Positions 55,930 to 64,000 of a stretch of 64,000 nt of DNA are shown here, piece after piece (the first letter of the stretch is position 1; each line of letters begins with the position of its first letter). A program made the translations under genes and the position numbers. The notes beneath the pieces were generated by a model. The model was not told the origin of the DNA. It saw nothing but the letters and a program-made list of their open reading frames with translations, and ran no database searches. Location: the NCBI RefSeq assembly GCF_020520425.1, contig NC_079492.1, forward strand, positions 69,307,671 to 69,371,670. Direction: 5' to 3'. The DNA is from Spinacia oleracea (taxonomy: Eukaryota; Streptophyta; Magnoliopsida; Caryophyllales; Amaranthaceae).

Positions 55930-57336
55930 TGACAAGCTAAAGTCGTATCACCTAATAAAAAATAACCTAAGGTCCACTAGCTAGGTAGCAAGGGAAGTCA
56001 GGATCGAATCCACAGGGAAAGAGGCGTTCTCTCTACTATCAATTAATTAATCTAGACTATTGTGAACAAAGTTGGTTGATGGTTTGTATACTAAGACTAC
56101 GAACGAATATTAAACAAGAATGAATCAATATATTAAGGAATCTAGGGTATAGGTTTGCCAACAAATAATAATCCAGGACATTGAACAATCACGATAATCA
56201 ACAAAGTAATTTGTTAGACTAGCATGCTCTCTCAAGTCGATACTAATCATAGACTTAGAATTAACGGGCTCTCGCTACGTATTACCTCTAATTCTACCTA
56301 TTGACACAAGCCTAAACATCAAATTGCATCTCTCGAATATTAATTTGATATTGCATAACTACCACAATTAAACCTGCGCAAATCTAATTGTATAGTGAAA
56401 TAAACCAATCAATAGGAATCAATCACAATGCCAACAATCATAATCATTCAATCATCCCTTCATATTATTCATGGATCCCCAACCCTAGAAATTAAACTAC
56501 TCAAGCATGTTGACAATAAACAAAGCAATAATCATAATTGAAAGCATTATTAAAGCAAGACAATGAATTGAAATAAGAAATAATACCTATTGAAGAACAA
56601 AGGAAATTGAAAGCTTGAATTTTTATTGAGAATCAAACTAAGTGTTTTTGCATAAACTAGAGAGAAAATTAGGCTAAGGGGAATAATACTAAGCTTCAAT
56701 ACTAGAAAAATAAAGTGTTCTCTAAAAACAATTAAGGCTTGCTTATATAATTTGCCCAAAATAAAGCCTAAAAAACGGAAAGATAACTCGCGCATAAGTG
56801 CTGGGGGTTGGCGTCGCCCGATCGGGCGTCGCTTCGCCCGATCGGGCGATCCACTCGATAGTCGGCCCGATCGGACCAAAATCCGCCCGGTCGGGCGGTT
56901 TGTGAACTCTCCACATAGCCTCCAGATTGACCGCCCAATCCGGATCGGGCGAGCTGCGCCCGATCGGGCGCGCGTTGATGAATCCAGATTGTTTATAATT
57001 CCGCCCGATGGTCGCATTTCGCCCTCAGCTTCCAGGGAGATTTGCAATCTTCAATGTAGCTCGCCCATATCACTGAGTCTAACTCCCGGGGCTCAACCAT
57101 AAGCATCCAAGGCTCCCGAAAGTCGATGATGGAGGTCCCGAACTTCTCGGACTCATATAGTGGCCTAGATCAACAATGAAACGGGTCTAAAACGACCAAT
57201 TTCTCATAATCAAACCTGAAACTCAAGGCACACTCAATAACACACATTAGTACTAGAAACGGCTCCTAAGAGCACGTTTGACACATAAAAGTACTAAGGG
57301 ACGGGGGTAAAAATACTATATAAAACATGCATATCA
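55930..57336 (-). repeat. Element D LTR3 (outer right, 5' LTR of the array)
   Basis: 1407 bp. It carries private changes in its right half, including base changes inside three palindromes (near 56874, 56889 and 56937). TATA region at 56741-56750 reads TTATATAAGC. Target duplication GTCAG follows at 57337-57341. As the first promoter of the array it would drive transcription leftward. Confidence 0.95.
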
Positions 57337-57786
57337 GTCAGAATCTAGATCTCTCATGTTCTCAAAGAGTCCAATCATTGTAAGAACATATGGGCTCACT
57401 TGTTCTCCTTTCTTGAGCTTAGTCTCAAGGATCAACCTCTGAGTCTCGAATCTTTCGATTCTGGCTTGGTCCTAAAACATGTTCTTCATCTCCGAGATGA
57501 TTTGGTAAGCATCCAAGTTAATGAACGTTTTCTGAAGTTCAGGACTCATGGATGCAAGCGTCACACATTTGACATCCTTGTTGGCCTGGATCCAACGGTT
57601 AAGGGCGGCTTGAGTCACCTCCGGCCCGACGTCCTCTGGTAACTCTTCCTCGAGGACATATTCCTTTTCCTCATGCACTAGAACTATTTTCAAGTTCCTT
57701 TGCCAGTCGAGGAAATTGTTGTCGTTCAACTTCTCTTTGCTAAGAATTGAACGCAGGTTGAACGAGTTGTTATTGTTTGCGGCCAT
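57337..57786 (-). pseudogene. Copia element A gag, copy 2, N-terminal part
   Basis: Start ATG at 57784-57786. Near-identical to 23195-23644. A TAG at 57472-57474 replaces the CAG present in copy 1. It connects across the D array to 33482-33789. Confidence 0.9.
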
Positions 57787-58833
57787 TTGATTACTACATT
57801 TGAAAAGAATTTGCAATAAATAACCATTCATAACTTAATAACTTTAAAATAAATGCTAGCATGCAATCATTAAAGCTATTAAACATTTCATTCATGCAAA
57901 AGCAAAAATATGGTCTATAAATGAATGAAACGATTCCAAGATCCTAAAAGTCCTAAATCCTTAAGCAGCTTTGGCATGTCTAAGTATTTTAAGATTCTAG
58001 GTAAGCAAAACCTATTGCTAGTAATCTCCAAATTACTCTTGGTTAATAAATTAATACCATAATTTATCCCATTGCCACAACATAATACCATTGTTGTTTG
58101 AGTTAAAACCACAATCAACGTGCTCCTTTGGGACGCCTTACCATCCAAGTCAACTAATATAGCACCTCGCTTTGGCGTAAACTTACTACGTTAGATCCTT
58201 AGATTTTTGTAAGTGCTTGATTCGGAAGGCAACTTTTGAACTCAATATTACTTTGGACCTAGTTGTTCCTATGTTGGTTAGATTTTTTAGTGAACTAAAT
58301 CTAATCGAGCATACAAACAACGCATTCATGCATAATATACATTCATTCAATATATAAAAGCATAAATAAAATTGGTGAACTAGTATGGTCCAAAACTGTT
58401 GTCTTGAAGCATCCAATCTTCCTCACCATCTTGTTAGCTTGGCATCGTCTTGAATCTTTATTCAATGCTAACTTAAAGTTCTAAACTAGAAATACTTGAA
58501 ATAATAAAAATTACATCAAAATTTCAATGGTTAGCAGACCATATTTTAAAACTTTACGTTCAAAGACAAAACGGTTCGCAGACCGTACTTAACTATCCTA
58601 GATTGGCCATACTAGTCACTTGGAGTACCTGCATTACATAAAAGATACATTCTATGCATTCACCCATTCGTATCATAAAACGAATGGCCCATTTAAATAT
58701 GCAAGTATTTACGTGAATTATTTAAAATTCACGTTCACATAAACGCGTCCTAAAAGATTAATCAATTTCCAAATTATTAATCCTTAGAATTTATTCTAAT
58801 TAAAATTTAATTTAATTAAAATAAAGCGACCTA
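57787..58833 (-). other. Copia element A leader, copy 2
   Basis: Second copy of 23645-24690 with scattered substitutions. Non-coding. Confidence 0.75.
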
Positions 58834-60962
58834 TGTAGACACCTAATTTGTGTCTCTCTTCTGGGATGATGACGATACCATTATCCTTACTAGGCGGTTG
58901 GAGCAACTCCGTGCGAAAATCCCAATTGCTAAGAACATCTCCAAAATGCAAGATCCAAAATCCAATCCCCGAGACCGTTCCCCTCCCGGAACTCGGTACA
59001 AAATACAACTCTCAAAAACCAATTTCAAAATCCAAGTACAATCTCATCTAGTAAACCATTCCATTGGTTTTACTAGGCCTTTTCCACTCAAAATCATATA
59101 AGGCAAGTCAAATTCGGGCGCCGACCCACAAAACCGAGCAAGCCGGGCCCCGTCCCGCACAACCGGAATTCAAAACCCGAAACGACTTGTTTTTTTACGC
59201 AAAATCAAGTCTTAACCTCCAAGGAAGCACTACGTGCCAAGCATCGTACTATTCGTACGAAGGTACATCAATACAAGACAAATCAAGGAAGGAGCCCGCG
59301 TCCTTGATTTTGGCAGCACGCATGCCACGTCACCAGCGCCCATCGCTGGTTTGGCGTGCTGCGCTGGCACTAGCTGACGGTTTCCAGCCATTTTTCCTAT
59401 AAATACCCCCTAATTTTCAGCATTTAGGGAGGGAACTTCAATATACAACGTCGTAATACAAAAATTACGCCTCAAATTCAAGTCCGAAAATCCTTCAAAA
59501 ACACATACAAACTTCAAGTTCTAAGCAATTGGGAGCTCTAAAAGGAATTCTTGCCTAAACCTAAATAGGTAATTCCGAATCCCATAATATTCAATCATGT
59601 TTCTTTGATTTTCCTATTTCAAAAATGATTAGCAAGTTGGCATTTTTATTACTAAAAATGTCACTTGCAACAATCATACATCTTTTCAAAATCCAAACTT
59701 TTCAAAATACAAAAATGCAAACTTTCAAGATTCAAGGATGTTCAAAGTTGTTTGCAATCACTTATTTGAACTAGAATCACTTTCAAGTATGGAGTAATCA
59801 AAGATGACACCTTTTTAGCTTCTAAAGGTTTAATCTTTTGAGATTCAAGACTCCCTTTTTCAATATATACAAGTTCAAGTTTTCAAATTTCAAGATCCCA
59901 CAATGTTTAGGGTTGCTCATGACTACTTCCCTAAACTAGGATCCTTTCAAAGTAAGAGCACATCAAAGATCTAACCTTTTCAACATTAAAAGGCCCGATC
60001 TTTGAGATTCAAGTCTTTTAAGTTTCAATATTTCAAGTACAAGTTCAATATTTCAAGTTCAAGTTCAATTATTTCAAGTTCAATATTTCAAGATTCAAAC
60101 TTTCAATTTCAAGTTCTATATGCAAAATCTAGGATACTTTGGGATGAGCAACTTCTCCCAAGTTAAGATTTTTGGCTTTGAATTCGTGTCGGGCGCACTT
60201 ATTTTTAAGGAGCCGCTTGGCGTTCGAATCTCATGTGCCCAAGTACAAATTTCAATATCGCAATTTCGATTATGCACCTTTCAATATTGCAATTTCAATT
60301 ATGCACCTTTCAATACCGCAATTTCAATATAGCACTTTCAATTCCGCAATTTCAATATCGCACTTTCAATTCTGCATTTCAATTCCGCACCTTTACTTGC
60401 CTAGTCCTTCTAGGCAATGTGGACCTACTCCCTAGTCCGTTTCTAGGGGGTCTTGTATTTACTAATTCCGCACTTATTTACAATTGTGATGTTGCTTTAT
60501 TTGCTTTATTGCTTTCATCACCATACATGCTAAATGCAACAAAATGCAGAGTTACATCACTCTTAACAAAGATAATTTCTTGGACAAACCGATCTTAGGT
60601 TCCCTTAAATTACCTTTAAAGCAAAGTGACCACCATACAATTAGAGATTCTATTTGCTCTAAATTTCAAACCCACATAGTCTAATCTAGGGTATATTTTC
60701 GAAAATGCTATGTCACGTACTCGAATAATTTCTAAAGCTCGCGGAATAAGCATCTCGTTCCTTTCCCCGGATCTCACCCATCCGTTTCGAGGATTCAAAG
60801 CCTTATCCAAAATAGAGTCACTTGCGGTCTTTCCAAACGAGACTTTAAATAACGTTTGGTGGCGACTCCTTCGAGGTACAAAAATACAATGGTTTTCTAA
60901 AAAACCGCCCCCTTGTAGGGAAAGAGCATACTTGCGATGCGAACTCAAAAACACCCCCTACA
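58834..60962 (+). repeat. Element E2 5' LTR (Tat/Ogre-type Ty3/gypsy)
   Basis: 2129 bp, second copy of E1 with 28 bp less (two subrepeat units at 60318-60373 instead of three). TATA box at 59398-59405. Ends TGTAG and CTACA. Confidence 0.8.
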
Positions 60963-60966
60963 ATTC

Positions 60967-60984
60967 TGGCAACTCTGCTGGGGA
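60967..60984 (+). other. Element E2 primer-binding site
   Basis: TGGCAACTCTGCTGGGGA, 4 bp after the LTR, of tRNA-Arg type as used by Tat/Ogre elements. Confidence 0.75.
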
Positions 60985-61408
60985 CCTTACTAATTTCAAT
61001 TTCGAAAAGCGAGCAGACTTCGAGCAGCAAGCCACTGATCTGCTTAAGTACTGGATGCCAGCACTGGCGCCAGGTGCAGCCACCTGCGCCCAATGCCGCT
61101 GTCTGCATCCAGGACAGTGGCTCACAGTGGCTTGTCGCCCACTTTTGCTCAACTTTCGTGTTGGGAGTTAGTCTATTTTTGAATGTGGAAGGACGCTCCC
61201 AAACCTCGTGAACGAATGTCGAAAAACGAGCTTTACAAATACAAATTCGAGTATGATTTCAAATTTCAATTTCTAGGCATTTCATGCATTTTTCGAAAAC
61301 CATATTGTGCAAAATGAATTTCTACCTTGCCCAAACGGATGTGTTCTACATTCGGGCTAGCCCCGGGGGCAACGAAATGGTGACTCTCCATACGGTTCCC
61401 GACCAAAG
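60985..61408 (+). other. Element E2 internal sequence, part 1
   Basis: Second copy of 26870-27294. Ends at the solo LTR insertion with CAAAG (61404-61408). Non-coding. Confidence 0.75.
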
Positions 61409-62807
61409 TGAAGGAAATAATGCCCTTGGTCCAAGTATGCATAGAATATTAAGTCTAATAAATGCGGTTCAGTATTAATTTACAAGTTAATAATTCAGTG
61501 AGATCAAGTGAGCTGAATGCCTAGCTAGAGGCCGCTTCAGTTCAAGTGGAATTAATTATATTAATCCACAGCTTACTCTTGACTGAACCCGTAGGGTCAC
61601 ACAAATAGTACGTAAACGGATCAAGTATTTAATGGCATTAAATACTCCATCTATGGATATTCGGAATCGACGGATCTTGGTTTCAGTGGGAGCTAAGATC
61701 GTCAAAGGCAAGCAAATGAATACTCCGGAAATGATGATATTGCCGGAAACGGAAATATGGATCGTATCGGAAATATAAATATTATCCAAGTCGTAGATGT
61801 TGCCGGAAACGGAAACATGGTACGTATAGGAAAATATTAATGGAAATGGAAATATTGCCGGAATCGGAAATATTGTCGGAAACGGAAATATTGTCAGAAT
61901 CGGAAATATTATCGGAATCGGAAAATAATTCCGGAAACGAAAATATTAAATATTTGTTCGAAACGGAAATTAATTCCGGAATCGGAAATATTAAATATTG
62001 TTCGTATCGGAAATGAATTCCGGAACCGGGAATTTAATCGGAAGCGCATCGTACGAATTAGCATCGGACGAGGCTTGCTAGACAAAGGCCCAACACGAAG
62101 CCAGGCCCGCGCCCAGCAAGCCAAGCGCCCAAACACGGAGCTGCCACAGCCTCGCCAGGCCCAGCGCAAGGCCAGGCCCAGCAAGGCCATAGGCGCGCGC
62201 GGGCTTTTACTCGTGGGCTGCGAGGCAGCGCCTGCTCGTGTGGGCCGCAAGGCCTGCGCGGGTGCGTGCGTTCCTCGTGGTCGTGCAACACTCGTGTTCG
62301 TAACGAATCCTAATCCTATTGGAATTCGTGCATTGATTAAATCCTAATCCTAAAAGATTAAATTTATTATTTAGAGTTCTAATAGGATTCTAATTAATAA
62401 ATCCATATCCTAGTAGGATTATAATTCCTTTCCATAAACTCTATAAGTAGGTGCCTAGGGTCACATATTTACATCGAGATTTGAAGTATTCAAAAGGTAA
62501 GATTTTCAAGCAAAAATCAGCCAAACACTTGCAACCCAAAATAGCCGAAAATCCTAAGTAACCTTAAGGGCGATTCTAGTTGGTCAAGCTTAAGGCGGAC
62601 CCGGACGTGCTGTGGACTATCTACGGAGGGACGACACTTGGAGTCCTAAAGACTTGTTCTTGTTTGATTCGGGCGCAGCTAGGGAGGGCACGCTACAAAG
62701 TGTATGCATCTGAATTATGCTAAATGATTATGTGTAAATAATATGTTTTCTGGCTTTATGGTTTTTCCGCATGATTTATGTTTATTCATATGTATCATAA
62801 CCTAACA
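61409..62807 (+). repeat. Solo LTR of element C in E2
   Basis: 1399 bp from TGAAGGAAATAATG to ATCATAACCTAACA, with a perfect CAAAG duplication on both sides (61404-61408 and 62808-62812). It sits at exactly the site where copy 1 has the complete element C. The TATA box is changed to TATAAGTA (62442-62449). Confidence 0.95.
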
Positions 62808-64000
62808 CAAAGTGTGTGACCATTTCCGCGCCTACCGAAACTTGGCATTTGCTTGACATTCCCGGTGTCAAGTATGGAGGCCGTCTGCCGACACACATGT
62901 CCCTTAGGCGGATGTGCAAGTTGTCGCCGGATCCGTCTCTTAGTCAAGTACCTTTTTGACACCCTAAGCCGACCACTTGCATTATACAAAACTTAGACCG
63001 ACCTTAGGTTGAGAACTTTGCATGTCGCATTCATATTCATGTTAGTGTGACAATGTGCTATTTGTGCATCGTGTGGGCGTCTTTGCACGCGTGAATGGCT
63101 AACCTCGAGTTCTAGCTTGCCAAAACCAATTAGCCTCCAACTAGGAAACCAAACCTCTAGGAGCATCATTCAAACCTCATGCATCTTAAATCGCCGATTT
63201 AAGGTCTTTTACGAGTTCCACTCCTTTTGATCCAAAACCCTTAAACACGCCTCACGCACAAATGCCAAATTCAAAATTTAATCCAACGGCGTCATAATGC
63301 CGGACTTTCGAGTCCAAATTCCAAGTTCCAAATTCAAAATGCAATCCAACGGCGTCATAATGCCGGATTTTCCATTTCAAATCTCAAGTTTCAAATTCAA
63401 GTTCAAATCCAACGGCGTCATAATGCCGGATTTTCCATTTCAAATCTCAAGTTTCAAATCTCAAGTTCAAATCCAACGGCGTCATAATGCCATATTTTCC
63501 ATTTCAAATCTCAAATTTCCAATTCAAGTTCAAATCCAACGGCGTCATAATGCCGGATTTTCCATTTCTAATCTCAAGTTTCAAATTCAAGTTCAAGTCC
63601 AATGGCGTCATAATGCCGGATTTATTCCATTTCAAAACCTCAAATTTCAAATTCATGTTCAAGTCCAACGGCGTCATAATGCCGGATTTTCTAGTCCAAA
63701 TTTCGAGTTTCTAGTCCAAACCTCAATTTTCAAAATTCCAAATCCAACGGCGTCATAATGCCGGATTCTCCAAATTTCAAGTTTCAAATTCCAAGTGCAA
63801 AACTCAAATCCAACGGCGTCATGCCGGATTTTCTAGTCCAAACATTCGAGTCTTCAAACCTCAAACTCAAGTTGCCAATCTCAAAACCTCAAGTTCAAAT
63901 GTCTAAGCTCATGACCGGCGTAATGCCAACCTTTTCAACTCCAACTTTCAAACCTCAAATCCCATGTCAATCTTTCGAGTTTCAAGTCCTATGCTCAAAG
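62808..64000 (+). other. Element E2 internal sequence, part 2 (runs off window)
   Basis: Second copy of 32544-33481, then continuing past the point where copy 1 was cut by the duplication junction. Non-coding leader with the 63-bp array. No gag or pol of E is reached. Confidence 0.75.
63288..63830 (+). repeat. 63-bp tandem repeats in E2 leader
   Basis: GGCGTCATAATGCC cores at 63288, 63351, 63414, 63478, 63541, 63604, 63670, 63749, and a shortened one at 63815. Copy 2 has one more 63-bp unit than copy 1 in the matching part. ORFs of 153 and 75 codons here follow from the period being a multiple of 3. Confidence 0.9.

Larger units (their letters stand above)
33790..57336 (-). mobile_element. 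Athila-type gypsy element D, tandem array with three LTRs
   Basis: Layout LTR1 (33790-35193), body D1 (35194-44858), LTR2 (44859-46265), body D2 (46266-55929), LTR3 (55930-57336). All are on the minus strand, with GTCAG on both outer sides (33785-33789, 57337-57341) and no such duplication at LTR2. A tRNA-Asp-type primer-binding site and Athila-like gag, pol and third ORF place it in the Athila lineage. The single outer TSD and the hybrid middle LTR show one insertion expanded by unequal crossing-over. Confidence 0.95.

Noticed and set aside
33790..57336. Two independent Athila insertions side by side
   Set aside because: Only one target duplication (GTCAG) surrounds the whole array, the bodies share a single LTR between them, and that LTR is a hybrid of the outer two. 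All of this points to unequal crossing-over.

Overview
This is plant nuclear DNA, most likely from a dicot. It carries an intronless plant-type PPR-DYW gene, plant Ty1/copia, Athila and Tat/Ogre-type LTR retrotransposons, and Tourist-like MITEs. The LTRs look Caryophyllales/Amaranthaceae-like to me (spinach relatives), but that is an unverified impression. No tRNA, rRNA, CRISPR or bacterial-type genes were seen.

Layout. (1) 1-9977 is the only genic part. It has old retroelement remnants (1-1300), non-coding sequence with small local duplications and two foldback/MITE elements (1446-7126), one intact PPR-DYW gene on the minus strand (7127-9397), then LTR debris and a second MITE (9978-10313). 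(2) 10341-64000 is one nested retrotransposon pile. The oldest layer is a decayed minus-strand copia element, 'A', truncated inside its reverse transcriptase. A young, nearly intact copia element 'B' (12395-22823, TSD CTTTC) sits inside it. The leader of A was hit by a Tat/Ogre-type gypsy element 'E' on the plus strand (LTR 24691-26847). E in turn carries a non-autonomous copia element 'C' (27295-32543), whose LTRs are of the same family as those of B.

(3) The block from A-gag through E and C (about 22892-33481) is then tandemly duplicated. The second copy starts at 33482 and runs off the window end. In copy 2 the same C insertion is reduced to a solo LTR (61409-62807). Copy 2 gag was also interrupted at TSD GTCAG by an Athila element 'D' (minus strand). 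D is now a three-LTR, two-body tandem array (33790-57336), and its middle LTR is a visible recombinant of the two outer LTRs.

Inferred order: A; then B (not placed relative to the others), E into A, C into E; tandem duplication; D into copy 2; D array by unequal crossing-over; solo-LTR formation in copy 2 at some time after the duplication. The functional host gene is the PPR protein, predicted to act in organelle RNA editing or processing. Element B and the D pol frames keep all visible catalytic residues. Most other coding regions carry nonsense or frameshift mutations, several of them CAG-to-TAG.

The most unusual feature is a family of palindromes centred on CCCGATCGGG in element D. They cluster just upstream of the TATA box in the LTR and again between pol and the third ORF, ahead of a pyrimidine-rich leader and a well-placed ATG.
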